A DNA stretch of 29,935 nucleotides from Priapulus caudatus (Eukaryota; Priapulida; Priapulimorpha; Priapulimorphida; Priapulidae), in NCBI RefSeq assembly GCF_000485595.1, contig NW_014578076.1, positions 80,784 through 110,718 of the forward strand. The letters run 5' to 3'. Shown here piece after piece: positions 19,005 to 28,210 of this stretch. The notes beneath the pieces were generated by a model. It saw nothing but the letters and a program-made list of their open reading frames with translations. It was not told the DNA's origin and made no database searches. Every line of letters begins with the position of its first letter. The first letter of the stretch is position 1. The position numbers and the translations under genes are program-made.

Positions 19005-20800
19005 CTAGATGCCTATAGTCAGCAGAGAACACAGAAGCAAACACAAACATGAAACACAAGAAACAATAGCGAGTGCGCGTGCGCGTGCGTACACACACAC
19101 GCTCGACGATTCCACCGTCGTGTGTACGTGAATGCTTTCTCTTCTGTATCTGAAAGCATGCAAAGCTTACGAACAGCAGACTTTGATAGATGCACAATTT
19201 AACATTTACCTGTAACAATATATCGTAAAGGATAACATTGTTCAAGTCCGCAGCATTATTGTTAGTTAACTTTGGCTTCGACCTAGGCTGCGTTTAAATA
19301 TTCACCGTTCAATATCAAATAAATGAATCAGTGAATCATCAATGAATAATAACTTACTAAAACCCTGATTCAAGTAATGACCGGCATGTTCGATCTGCCT
19401 CTCTCTCTCTCTCTCTCTGTTGTCACTGTTGTTTATTACTGCACGTGCAACAACGGAAACTTTCTCATGATGAAAACGATCAAGGACAGAAATATTTCAG
19501 TTTTTTCTCCTTCTTTCAGATAAGTATCTTATTACATACAGTAATACTATACTACTAGCTTTTACGGGCAATGAGTTTGTCAATAGATAAATATATTATT
19601 TATCCCTTATAAGTACCCAGTGTATAATGCACGAAACCTAAAATTAATGCTTTGAATTTAAATTAATTTTCAAATTTTGATTAAAGCATTGTATGTCATA
19701 ACCAGAAGAGGCAGTACAGTGACATTCACTTACACACTTATTATTTGTTTTTATCAGGATTTTAGTCATTGATTATTGATTGATATTGCAGTGAAAATTA
19801 GTACGTAGCCAATAAAGCCAAATTTAGCTAAAAATAATAATACTGAAATGTCATCCTTTTGCACATCGATTATAAAGAATTTTATATAGCTAACAAATGA
19901 ACGAAAATACAATTAAATGATAAGCACAAGTAAGAATAATATATGTACAAACTGAAAGTCAACATATATAGCACACACATATACAATAAATATTTCACAG
20001 TAGAAATTTACAGAGATAATATAATGCGAGACACATGAGCCCAAAGGAAAATTTAAACACATTTACGTTCTAACAACCAAGCAAGTATTGCACTGAACAC
20101 ACAAATCTATAAGCATATTCTATCTAGATCACTAGTTCTAGGGTTGAATCTAGCAGAAGCACCTGCATGTGCAAGGGAGGTGCAGAACCACTCATACTAA
20201 CCCGCGTGAAAATCGTCGAGTGTTAGCTAATAAAATACTGATTAAAAGTGCAAACAGTTCGAATGACTGCAACCAAGAGAACTAGGAGATTATGTAGATT
20301 GATGGAGATGTAGATTATGTAGATGGATGGAGATGAGATATGTTTCTGCCACTGTTGATACGTGTTGCACTGTGTACGGTCACAGTGGAGGCAGCCTGTC
20401 ATACAAACGCATCCACTGTCCCATCGTCTTTATTCACTGCATGACAGATCTTGACATTCTAACACTAGCGGGGTAACCGATCTAGAGTGAGCTTGTTAAA
20501 AAAACCACAAGTTCTGATAGAATCAGGTCTGCAAATGAGTAAGTAAAAGCTTAGGGTTGAAGTTTCACGACGACACTGACAGCAAGTGTTATGTAGCACT
20601 TTCTCTCCTTACTTGCTGTCGTTGACCCCCCCCCCCCCTTACTCACTGTAAAGCCCCTCTAAAATAAGAAGATACCAATAGCCTGCCATCACTACCCTAC
20701 ATGATTGACCTCCTTACCCTTCACATAAATGCCATGTAGTGTATTTATCTTTCTTAAAAGCCAACATAAATATTTTGGGTAAAAAAAAATTCTTCTTCTC
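19005..20800. other. AT-rich intron, no gene seen
   Basis: Plain AT-rich sequence with a short (CT)n at 19399-19417, a GATGGAGATGTAGATTATG direct repeat at about 20290-20335, and a C14 run near 20627. No open frame has coding character or splice context. Confidence 0.6.
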
Positions 20801-20811
20801 GGGTTACTACA

Positions 20812-21099
20812 CTACGCTCGACCTAGCCACTGTAACACACAGGACCTGACACGGTGGTTGAAAACCTCAACGTCACCAGGTCTACAGGGCTCTAACAATA
20901 GAGAGCATTCCAGGAGATGCCCGGTAAAAAGCAAGTGGCCCTGATAACCCTTCCTTGAGGAAAAAGTCCACCTTGGTTCCCCCTCCAACTTGCCGCGGTG
21001 CCCTAAAATCTCAGATTCAACGAAGGCCGACCCTTTCTTCTCTCTCTCTAATTCTAATCGGCAGCCTTCAAGGTTAGTGAGCCGAGCACAAATGCGCAC
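20812..21099 (-). other. Unrecognised 95-codon open frame
   Basis: The frame contains GCRLELEREKKGSAFVESEI, then GHRGKLEGEPRWTFSSRKGY and a C-terminal RSCVLQWLGRA. Composition is mixed and more protein-like than the neighbouring intron, but I recognise no domain and see no acceptor or donor that would join it to DMXL. It may be a fragment of a retroelement or a chance frame. Confidence 0.2.
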
Positions 21100-21473
21100 A
21101 CAGCTCCATTATAGCTTCAAATATTCCAGTGTAGCTTCGAGGAGGTAATCGGGAAACACACGCTCTGTCTTACGGACGGGCGGACGGGGTAAGGGAGCAA
21201 AGATTGTGGGTGCAGACACGATCGCAGCGCGTACACAGCAGTGACGTGCACACACGTTCTCGTGACGTCATGAACGAGGCCGGGGGTTGACACCAGCCAC
21301 GCCCTGCCGTGACGACGACGATGGTGACGTCACCGCACGAGTTCCACGGCCGCTCGCTCATGGTCGAGGAAGACAGACGATGTAAGGTGAACCCAACGAG
21401 CACGCGCGACAGCAAACTCACGCGATAACTTGACGTGAAATAGACACGAGATTGTAAACATGAACAGTGACAG

Positions 21474-21945
21474 CGATTCGCAGCCAACACTATAATATAA
21501 TTAAGGAGAGGGTTGAATAATTAATTAGGATAAAATCGAGATGAGTACAAACTAAAAAAATCTTTTCTAGAAACAAATACAATGAGTGAATCGACTCAAG
21601 CCTTTCACCAAAGAACACCCTGTGAAAACACCCCATAAAAAACACCCTGTGAAAACACCCCGTGAAAACACCCCGTAAAAACACCCCGTAAAAACACCCC
21701 GTGAAAACACCCCGTAAAAACACCCCGTAAAAACACCCCATGAAAACACCCCATGAAAACACCCTGTGAGTGATTCGCAGCCGACACTATAATTAAAGAG
21801 AGGGACAAAATCAAGATAAATACACGAATAATATAGATATAATATATAGATATAAATACAAAGAATTTTTTCTAGAAACAAATACAATGAGTGAATCGAC
21901 TCAAGGCTTTCACCAAAAAACCCTCGTGAAAACACCCCGTGAGTG
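21474..21945. repeat. Compound tandem repeat: ~300-bp unit containing a 14-bp minisatellite
   Basis: 21474-21607 (GATTCGCAGCCAACACTATA ... TCTAGAAACAAATACAATGA ... CTTTCACCAAA) is repeated at 21772-21920 with minor changes. Each copy is followed by AAAACACCCCGTG/AAAACACCCCGTA units: about 11-12 copies at 21612-21768, but only one or two at 21927-21942. The frames across it (VFTGCFYG type repeats) are artefacts. Confidence 0.85.
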
Positions 21946-22008
21946 AATACTCGTAGGATGGTTGCATTTCCGAGATGAAGGAAAGACTGTGGAACCGCGA
22001 CCCCCTAC

Positions 22009-22126
22009 CTTGAACGGCTCCTTCCGCTTCCGGAAGATGTAGCGAACAAACTCGTCCTGTAGCGCCTCCTGGTGGATGAGACTCAACCACAGACGCTTGA
22101 TCGGCAACGCGGCTTTATGTCTCGAT
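22009..22126 (-). CDS. DMXL: DMXL exon (KRLW segment)
   Basis: Acceptor GATCGCAG, donor GTAGGG, 118 nt. The first base completes a Lys codon, then it reads SRHKAALPIKRLWLSLIHQE, ALQDEFVRYIFRKRKEPFK. DMXL proteins have SRDSSAFPVKRLWHFLVKQE, then ETFIRYIFTKKRK, a near-identical layout. The basic KRLW and RKRK cluster follows the conserved MLEPxNTPFK of the previous exon. It ends in phase 0. The intron that follows is about 13 kb and contains all the large minisatellites. Confidence 0.95.
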
Positions 22127-22256
22127 CTGCGATCATTAATTTACTAGTTAATTGATCAACAGATTTAAAATTTTATTCTCGCAAAAATATTTTGCGATTC
22201 ATACACATGTTGCAACAGATAAAATACTAAACTGATGAATCACCACCATCAGTAAG

Positions 22257-22257
22257 A

Positions 22258-22289
<32 letters not shown>

Positions 22290-22447
22290 CAAGATACATG
22301 TATACTTGCATGCATTCATGTCTCTCTCCCTCCCTCTTTCTCTCTCTCCTGCCCTATCTATCTATCTCTCTCTCTCCCTATCTATCTATCTCTCTCTCTC
22401 CCTCAGTCCCTCTCTCTCCCTCACCCTCCCTCCACCCCCTCTCTCTC
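22257..22447. repeat. (ACGC)n followed by CT-rich tract
   Basis: 22257-22290 is (ACGC)8. 22319-22447 is CTCTCTCCCTATCTATCTAT-type low-complexity sequence that runs to the donor of the exon at 22454-22661. The gene reads it as GA/GATA. Confidence 0.95.
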
Positions 22448-22453
22448 ACTTAC

Positions 22454-22661
22454 TTGAACGGGGTGTTGTGAGGCTCCAACATGGCGCGATACTTGTTGAT
22501 GAACGGACTGTCATGCGGCACGCTCGTGTCAACGAAGCAGTTCGGTATGTAGTTATCCGGCGGGCCATCGAACATCAACATCTTCTCAACGCAGTATAGT
22601 TCCTGCCATCGCTCCAGCGTGTGTAGTAGGCTACAGACTAGCGGTGAGAGCACAGGCAGCT
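22454..22661 (-). CDS. DMXL: DMXL exon (LEPHNTPFK segment)
   Basis: Acceptor ACTGTACAG, donor GTAAGT, 208 nt. The first two bases complete Glu and the last two start Lys. It reads ELPVLSPLVCSLLHTLERWQ, then FDGPPDNYIPN and INKYRAMLEPHNTPF. DMXL has ELPVTSPL, then LExWEQ, FEGPPPNYIN and RNKAMLEPENTPFK. The acceptor and first 60 or so bases are tandemly duplicated immediately upstream (22722-22840). Use of the upstream acceptor at 22784 would add 41 residues in frame. Confidence 0.95.
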
Positions 22662-22840
22662 CTGTACAGTAACGGGAAGGAGAAGAGAGAGAGAGAGAGG
22701 TTAGTGATGGAGCAGCAGCAGTAGTTCTGCCATCGCTCAGCGTGTGTAGTAGGCTACAGACTAGCGGTGAGAGCACAGGCAGCTCTGTAACAGTAACGGG
22801 GAAGGAGAGAGAGAGAGAGAGAGGTTAGTGATGCAGCAGC
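22662..22840 (-). repeat. DMXL: Tandem duplicate of the intron/exon edge of the 22454-22661 exon
   Basis: CAGCGTGTGTAGTAGGCTAC, then the matching ACAGACTAGCGG to AACGGG-AAGGAGA and GAGGTTAGTGATG, occur at 22617-22722 and again at 22740-22837. The offset between acceptors is exactly 123 bp (22661 and 22784). The copies differ by a few one-base indels. The upstream copy keeps an acceptor (CTGTTACAG) and reads through into the real exon without a stop. Confidence 0.85.
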
Positions 22841-23356
22841 AGTTAAAATTAAAGAAAAATCCTGACGCGCTATTTTGGTCCATATTGTGCTTAACATGTG
22901 GCAAAAATTTTGTATTCTCACTCTTTCTGGTAATTGAGAAATATCCAAAATACCATTTTTACATAAAAATTCAAAATTTGTGTGGGAGCATAATTAGGTG
23001 CTGGAAATTTCATGAAATTTTTTGGCTTGAGCATAGAGATATATTCCTCTATAAATAAAACAAGTGATTGATTCGATTCATTCGCCAATAAACGTTTAAT
23101 CTTCACTAGAGCAATACCCGTGCAAAAGGTGGAGAGTATCCTTAATGTCAGGAACATAATATCAAATCGTCCAGGTTTTTTGGATTTTTAACTAGTTAAT
23201 ATACAATCTTATCAGGTAAGAATTTAACGATACGTTTAGTCCCGTTAGTTCTTACTTTTAATGTAAAAAAATGGCAACAAAAATTTTACAAATTTTACCG
23301 TAGAAAATTCGTGACGTAGTCAATTCGACGACGCTAGCGCACGCGCGCGTACGTAC
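22841..23356. other. AT-rich intron, nothing recognised
   Basis: Unique-looking AT-rich sequence with no coding or repeat signal. Confidence 0.6.
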
Positions 23357-23480
23357 CGGTGAGGTCCAGGCCGGGGATGGGAAGGAATCGCTCCAGGTTC
23401 CTCAGTACCAGCTTCACGATCGCAAACCTCATGAGACACCAGCTGTACGAGTTAGGATCGGAGTGTTCGCAACATTCCAC
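23357..23480 (-). CDS. DMXL: DMXL exon (SDPNSYSW segment)
   Basis: Acceptor TTTACAG, donor GTACGT, 124 nt, phase 0 start and one leftover base. It reads VECCEHSDPNSYSWCLMRFA, IVKLVLRNLERFLPIPGLDLT. DMXL1/2 have HxDPNSYSW followed by LLxLTMVKLVLHNVKxFFPIAGLEFT, so the identity is strong throughout. It follows the acidic exon at 24157-24273, the same order as in vertebrate orthologues (DEEDEE before QDPNSYSW). Confidence 0.96.
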
Positions 23481-23766
23481 CTGTAAACGTCGAAGACAGG
23501 TAGTTGGTAGTGTAGTCGCGCGAAATTTTTAAAGTTAAGCTGTAAAAACTCAAGAATAAGACAAAAATAATGCACAATGATATTTACTCATGAGCGATAT
23601 TTCAAGCGCAAGTTTCAGGCTCTCTCCGAACAAATTCAAAACATTCTCACAACAGTCTTTCAGACAACATCCCAAACGTTGTATTGACGTATATTTTTTT
23701 TAAACTGTGACCTAATATCCTAAATGTGAACACTCTAAATGCTCCCATCCAAGTGTCTAACAAACT

Positions 23767-23826
23767 CACACACGCACGCACGCACGCACGCACACACGCA
23801 CGCACGCACGCACGCACACACACACC
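23767..23826. repeat. (ACGC)n/(CA)n microsatellite
   Basis: Simple repeat in the intron between two DMXL exons. Confidence 0.95.
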
Positions 23827-23897
23827 ACTATCTTAAACAATAGACACAGATACTGATGACAATAGTGCTTCGTCTTTACTTTATGAAAAGACAAACT

Positions 23898-23935
23898 AGC
23901 AGCAGCAACAGCAGCAGCAGCAGCAGTAGCAGCAG

Positions 23936-23970
<35 letters not shown>

Positions 23971-24074
23971 GTAGCAGCAGTAGCAGCAGCAGTAGCAGCA
24001 GTAGCAGCAGCAGCAGTAGCAGCAGTAGCAGCAGCAGTAGCAGCAGTAGCAGCAGCAACAGCAGCAGCAGCAGT
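23898..24074. repeat. (CAG)n/(TAG)n trinucleotide tract
   Basis: About 59 triplets, mostly CAG with interspersed TAG and CAA. TAG triplets occur every 2-6 units on the plus strand, so the Gln frame is closed. The Ser and Ala frames are open only by composition. It is intronic and ends about 80 bp from the donor of the exon at 24157-24273. Confidence 0.96.
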
Positions 24075-24156
24075 GACGACGGCACTGACAACGAGTGCGA
24101 CGCTGCATGTGCGAGCGACCGTGGCGGCCATGGCTGAGCATCGACGCGCTGCTTAC

Positions 24157-24273
24157 CTTGGGCTGGTCCATGCCCAACTTGTCATCATCCTCCTCCTCAG
24201 GCTCCGAATCACTGCTAGGCAGCGACTCATCCGAATCGTAGTCTATCTCCTTCAGCTTCTCTAGTTCGCTGGG
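24157..24273 (-). CDS. DMXL: DMXL exon (acidic YDSDES segment)
   Basis: Acceptor TCTACAG, donor GTAAGC, 117 nt (39 codons), phase 0 at both ends. It reads PSELEKLKEIDYDSDESLPS, then SDSEPEEEDDDKLGMDQPK. Vertebrate DMXL2 has a matching IYDSDESIHSDEEDEED stretch. It is disordered and highly acidic, with several casein-kinase-2-like S-D/E sites. Confidence 0.94.
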
Positions 24274-24281
24274 CTGTAGAC

Positions 24282-24302
24282 AACAACAACAACAACAACA
24301 GC
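24282..24302. repeat. (CAA)n repeat
   Basis: Six to seven CAA copies just upstream of the acceptor of the exon at 24157-24273, read as TTG on the gene strand and acting as part of its pyrimidine tract. Confidence 0.9.
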
Positions 24303-24734
24303 GTCACACACACACGGTGATGGCAAGTACCTGATGATATCAGGTCCATCAATGATATTAAACATTATTATAATATTAAGGCCGTGGCTACCCGGATGCC
24401 CAGCTACCAGGCTACGCGTCCAGTCATATATTTCTTATGTGAACCCAACTATATTTTGTCCAGTAAAAACAATAAACAATAAGTTTTTACCATAATATTA
24501 CTTACCTTTAGGTATTTTATCAAAAAATGTATTTTTGTAACTTTTGAAGCAATAGTAAATCCAGTAAAATTAACGATTTGAAAGGGGGCGTGGCCTAATC
24601 GTGACGTGGATTTTGGAATCTGTGCTGAGCTTTGTAATGGATGACCGGACGCGTAGCCATCCACTTCGTAACACACGTTCATGGACCCACTTCGTAATAT
24701 TAAATACCACCCAAATTATACATTGTGTATACAT

Positions 24735-25250
24735 GAGCAATACTGTTATTATGTTATTACATGACATAAACTGTACATTGTGTATACGTAAGCAATGCTA
24801 CAGCTTACTGTGATTATATTATTACATGTTATAAATTGTACGTTGTATATATATGTATTGTACAGCTTACTGTTATTATATTATTACATCGTATAAATTG
24901 TACGTTGTATATATATGTATTGTACAGCTTACTGTTATTATATTATTACATGGTATAAATTGTACGTTGTATATATATGTATTGTACATGCGCACTGTTA
25001 TTATATTATTACATAGTATAAATTGTACGTTGTATATATATGTATTGTACATGCGCACTGTTATTATATTATTACATAGTATAAATTGTACGTTGTATAT
25101 ATATGTATTGTACAGCTTACTGTTATTATATTATTACATGGTATAAATTGTACGTTGTATATATATGTATTGCACAGCTTACTGTGATTATATTATTACA
25201 TAATATAAATTGTATGTTGTATATATATGTATTGTACATGCGCACTGTTA
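24735..25250. repeat. ~62-bp tandem repeat, about eight copies
   Basis: The unit is TGTTATTATATTATTACATG, GTATAAATTGTACGTTGTAT, ATATATGTATTGTACAGCTTAC. Alternate units end in ACATGCGCAC instead of ACAGCTTAC, giving two unit types. It lies in the intron between exons 25359-25472 and 24157-24273. Confidence 0.92.
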
Positions 25251-25358
25251 TTCCGTTACTGGCCTTATCGCACCACACATGTAAAGATTTCAGGGAACAT
25301 GCGGGAGGACTGCTGCTATAGTTTACAGCCGTGTGTTTGACTTTTGACCTTTTCGTAC

Positions 25359-25472
25359 CTTTGACATCAGGAAGCTGGCAATGCTGGTTTCTGGAGGAAG
25401 AAACTGCTCTTTGTACGCTGGCTTCTCAGATACGGCAGGCTCTACCGGGGTCTGCTGCTGTTGCTGCTGCGG
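25359..25472 (-). CDS. DMXL: DMXL exon (Q-run and AYKEQFLPPE segment)
   Basis: Acceptor TTTGTGTAG, donor GTACGA, 114 nt (38 codons), phase 0 at both ends. It reads PQQQQQQTPVEPAVSEKPAY, then KEQFLPPETSIASFLMSK. DMXL2 has VPTMREVPVYKEKFVPPEMSMWDYFVAK, so the YKExFxPPExS core is conserved. The six-Gln run is a local expansion. Confidence 0.95.
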
Positions 25473-25552
25473 CTACACAAACAAACACAAGAACATCTCA
25501 CATAGATCATGCCAACGATTTGGATCAAATCACAATCACCGTGATAATGATG

Positions 25553-25891
25553 CTCATGCAGGGTGCGAAATTAACGGGAGTCCGGAGTCAAATTATTCCC
25601 TGATTTACTGTCGGACTCCCTGATTTGACATATGCAAGAGTCCGCGTGACTCCCTGAAAATTCTGCTATAATAACTAGTTCGTTCCAGAGCACGGCCTCG
25701 CGGAATGTTTCAGTATTAAAATTCCCAAAGAAAATTTGGCAGACGTGCAACCTCATGAACCTTCAAAATAAGCACATGCGTTATTGTTAATATCTTTAGT
25801 TTTTAACTTCAGACTGCGGACTCTCTCTTTTTGAGGGCAGGGAGTCCGTTGGACTCCCTTGTTCACAAGTTAAATTCTACCCCTGCTCATG
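25553..25891. mobile_element. Non-autonomous TIR element, copy 2, with 6-bp target duplication
   Basis: The element spans 25559-25885. Its ends are CAGGGTGCGAAATTAACGGG and, inverted, CAGGGGTAGAATTTAAC, with GGGAGTCC next to both. CTCATG flanks it directly on both sides (25553-25558 and 25886-25891). It has no coding capacity, so it is a MITE. Copy 1 is at about 6280-6713. A 6-bp duplication is unlike the 8 bp of hAT and P elements, so the superfamily is left open. Confidence 0.75.
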
Positions 25892-26399
25892 ATATCACGT
25901 ATACAAGCGTAAAACCGTTACTGTCATCGAACAACACAAAAATACAGCCAAAATATTTCTCGCATCAATGAAATAATGGATTCATCCATGTTACGTTAAT
26001 AAATGTCTTAATTAGCCATGGTATGGGTGGTAGTACAGGAGCTAAGCGATATAATTGCGCACTTTTTGGCAAGTGTGAAATCTGGCACAATAGGTAGTTT
26101 AAGAGATGTACATTTATATGAGATCGGAGACCCATCTTCATCGGCATGGTATCTGGCCACCATATTGAGTTTAAAAATGACCGCTATCAAAATCCATTAG
26201 ATTATGCTTCATTTTTATATGCACGCTTCTAATCACATCACATTTGCAAAATGAACGAACCATAATTCAAAACAAAAATTTAACAATACTAATACGACAT
26301 AAACCTGTAAACAGACCGTAACTAAACAATCGCGAGGGAAGACGACACGCATCGTTAGCGTTTAACGAGGCAGGTGCGTTAACGAGAGGGATCGCGTAC
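25892..26399. other. AT-rich intron, nothing recognised
   Basis: Unique-looking sequence. Overlapping 60-codon frames near 26000-26200 on both strands have no support. Confidence 0.6.
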
Positions 26400-26491
26400 C
26401 TGGTACGTCACGTTGCCTCCTGACAGAAACTTCATGTGCAGGTTGACACGCTTCTTCTTCTCATGGTCAGAATCACTGACGAGCCGTGTCC
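26400..26491 (-). CDS. DMXL: DMXL exon (EKKKRVNLHMKF segment)
   Basis: Acceptor CTGCTGCAG, donor GTACGC, 92 nt. Two bases complete Arg, then it reads TRLVSDSDHEKKKRVNLHMK, FLSGGNVTYQ, ending in phase 0. DMXL has a matching xKQRVMLNMKLLG. Its phase joins cleanly to exon A (one leftover base) and to the exon at 25359-25472. Confidence 0.93.
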
Positions 26492-26505
26492 CTGCAGCAG
26501 ACGCA

Positions 26506-26753
26506 CACGCAATCTTACACACGCAAACTTACACACGCAATCTTACACACGCAATCTTACACGCTCAATCTTACACACGCAATCTTACACACACAATCTT
26601 ACACACGCAATCTTACACAGGCAATCTTACACATGCAATCTTACACAGGCAATCTTACACACGCAATCTTACACATGCAATCTTAGTATTATTTTACACA
26701 CGCAATCTTACACATGCAATCTTACACATGCAATCTTACACATACAATCTTAC
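26506..26753. repeat. 14-bp minisatellite ACACGCAATCTTAC
   Basis: About 17 copies with G/A variants (ACAGGCAATC, ACATGCAATC) directly upstream of the acceptor of the exon at 26400-26491. The Asn-Leu-Thr repeat frames across it are artefacts. Confidence 0.95.
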
Positions 26754-26844
26754 TAGTGTTGTCAATATGTTGTAATTTCGTACACGCATGGCCAGGGATG
26801 ATGTGATGGATTGTGTCACATTCCGCGCGACGTGGGATATGTGT

Positions 26845-27232
26845 ATGGCAATATGGACAAGTATGGATATTGTGTATGGCATATGGCAAGTATGGATATT
26901 GTGTATGGCATACATGGCAAGTATGGATATTGTATGGGATAATGCCAAGTATGAATATTGTGTAGAAGCATATGTCAATGTATGAATATTGTGTATGGGC
27001 ATATGGGGCAAGTATGGATATTGTGTATGGCATATGGCAAGTATGGATATTGTGTAATTCATATGGCAAGTATGGATATTGTGTATGGAATATGGGCAAG
27101 TATGGATATTGGTGTATGGCATATGGCAAGTATGGTATTGTGTAATCGGCAATATGGGCAAGTATTGGATATTGTGTGTGGCATATGGCAAGTATGGATA
27201 TTGGGTGCATGGAATATGAACAAGAATTTAAC
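26845..27232. repeat. 29-bp minisatellite CATATGGCAAGTATGGATAT + TGTGTATGG
   Basis: About 13 copies, with more indels toward the right. Two more copies appear after the N at 29383 (29386-29432), directly adjoining a clean copy of the same downstream sequence. Confidence 0.93.
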
Positions 27233-27344
27233 GCATGAAGCATGAAGCGCATATAGAATTAACGACACGATTCATTAACACATGCACCAGTACATCGCCG
27301 CACACACACGACACTCACTGTAGAGAGGCAAGCGACAAACTTAC

Positions 27345-27747
27345 TACTGGCGCGCGCGGCAGCGACACGCTTTCAAAGCAGCTTTTGACATCCGCCGCCG
27401 AACAGCATGTCGCACATTCCCTCCTCCATGCGGTGCGAGACGAGCCGGTAGAGGGCGCCGGCGTCGTTACGGTCGTCAGAACGTGCGCGGAGCAATGCTC
27501 AGGTAAGACGGCGGTGAACGCCTCGCTGAGCAGGACCGGTGGGACGCGGGGTGATGGTGGCAGCGTGTCCTGCTGCTCGCGCTCGCGGCTGAGGGCGCGC
27601 GGAGGGGCCTGCGTGCCGGGCCAGCGCGCGGTGGGCTGACGTGGCGGCCTTGGATCGTGTAGTCACGCTGCGTAAGCGCGCTTCTTCCACTTGGGCTGCG
27701 TCATGAGGTAGCTGTGCGCTGGTAGAAGACGACTCGAACTGCCTGTG
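27345..27747 (-). pseudogene. DMXL: DMXL exon A, error-laden copy
   Basis: This repeats 29476-29840 but is about 38 bases longer because of scattered one- to few-base insertions that break the frame repeatedly. The pieces MTQPKWKK and LLSREREQQD-equivalents survive in different frames. It is in the correct position between exons 28211-28566 and 26400-26491, so in the real gene this locus should carry the intact sequence seen after the N. The acceptor side (27747) and the donor TAGTAAG (27344) are both still visible. Confidence 0.85.
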
Positions 27748-27805
27748 CTGCGATGACGGGCGTGTGGCAGAGAGAGAGAGAGAGAAAGCTCAGTTAGTAG
27801 TAATA

Positions 27806-27836
<31 letters not shown>

Positions 27837-27838
27837 TT
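27806..27838. repeat. (GAT)n microsatellite
   Basis: About ten GAT copies. The same words (CTCAGTTAGTAGTAATAGAT then GATGAT) end the window at 29886-29935. Confidence 0.95.
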
Positions 27839-27865
27839 GATACATAATATATATATATATGTGGT

Positions 27866-27928
27866 GATGATTTTTATCATCATTGTTATATATGCATATA
27901 TATATAAACATATATAACAATGATGACA

Positions 27929-27937
<9 letters not shown>
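27866..27937. repeat. Hairpin with 29-bp arms, one mismatch
   Basis: The left arm 27866-27894 (GATGATTTTTATCATCATTG, TTATATATG) and right arm 27909-27937 (CATATATAACAATGATGACA, AAAATCATC) are reverse complements apart from one base, with a 14-nt AT spacer. Outside the arms are GAT on the left and ATC triplets on the right, so the symmetry continues into the microsatellites. Confidence 0.85.
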
Positions 27938-27963
<26 letters not shown>

Positions 27964-28075
27964 ATAATGATAACAATTGATAACAACGATCATCATCATC
28001 ATCACCATCGTCATCATCAGAGAAAGTGCTCACATAATCTCAACAATAATCACGATAATAATAACAACAACAATG
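27938..28075. repeat. (ATC)n and AAT/CAA low-complexity tracts
   Basis: CATCATCATC blocks at 27932-27963 and 27989-28020, then ATAATAATAACAACAACAAT. It is intronic. Confidence 0.92.
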
Positions 28076-28112
28076 ACAACACTTACAAACTGCGCGAACA
28101 AGTTACAAACTG

Positions 28113-28159
28113 TCAGCTACTCACCTCGTGAATCCCTCCATGCCCACGTCATACTTCAT
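28113..28159 (-). repeat. DMXL: 47-bp duplicate of the 3' end of the 28211-28566 exon with its donor
   Basis: The bases are identical to 28199-28245 with an offset of 86 bp. They include the last 35 exon bases and the GTGAGTAGCT donor. It lies in the intron and is separated from the true donor by a G-rich spacer (GGGGGCGGGGGGGGGAGGGAGG). Confidence 0.92.
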
Positions 28160-28210
28160 AGCTGCTGCGGGGGCGGGGGGGGGAGGGAGGGCAGGGGGTC
28201 AGCTACTCAC

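Noticed and set aside
20130-20170. Possible tRNA-derived SINE B box near GGGTTGAATCTAG
   Set aside because: Only a loose match to the B-box consensus, with no A box, cloverleaf or poly-A tail at the expected spacing.
21490-21935. VFTGCFYG-type repeat protein on the minus strand
   Set aside because: It is a reading of the AAAACACCCCGTG minisatellite. No splice link to DMXL.
23856-24137. Poly-Ser, poly-Leu, poly-Ala and Cys-rich frames
   Set aside because: They are readings of a CAG/TAG triplet tract in an intron, on both strands and several frames, with no conserved flank.
26413-27268. Asn-Leu-Thr and His-Thr-Cys repeat frames on both strands
   Set aside because: They are readings of the 14-bp and 29-bp intronic minisatellites.
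27499-27690. Separate small minus-strand gene
   Set aside because: It is a shifted frame of the error-laden copy of DMXL exon A.
27345-27747. A genuine decayed paralogous exon
   Set aside because: The copy sits in the correct gene order, its damage is almost all small insertions, and its intact partner lies after an assembly N. Sequencing error is the simpler reading.
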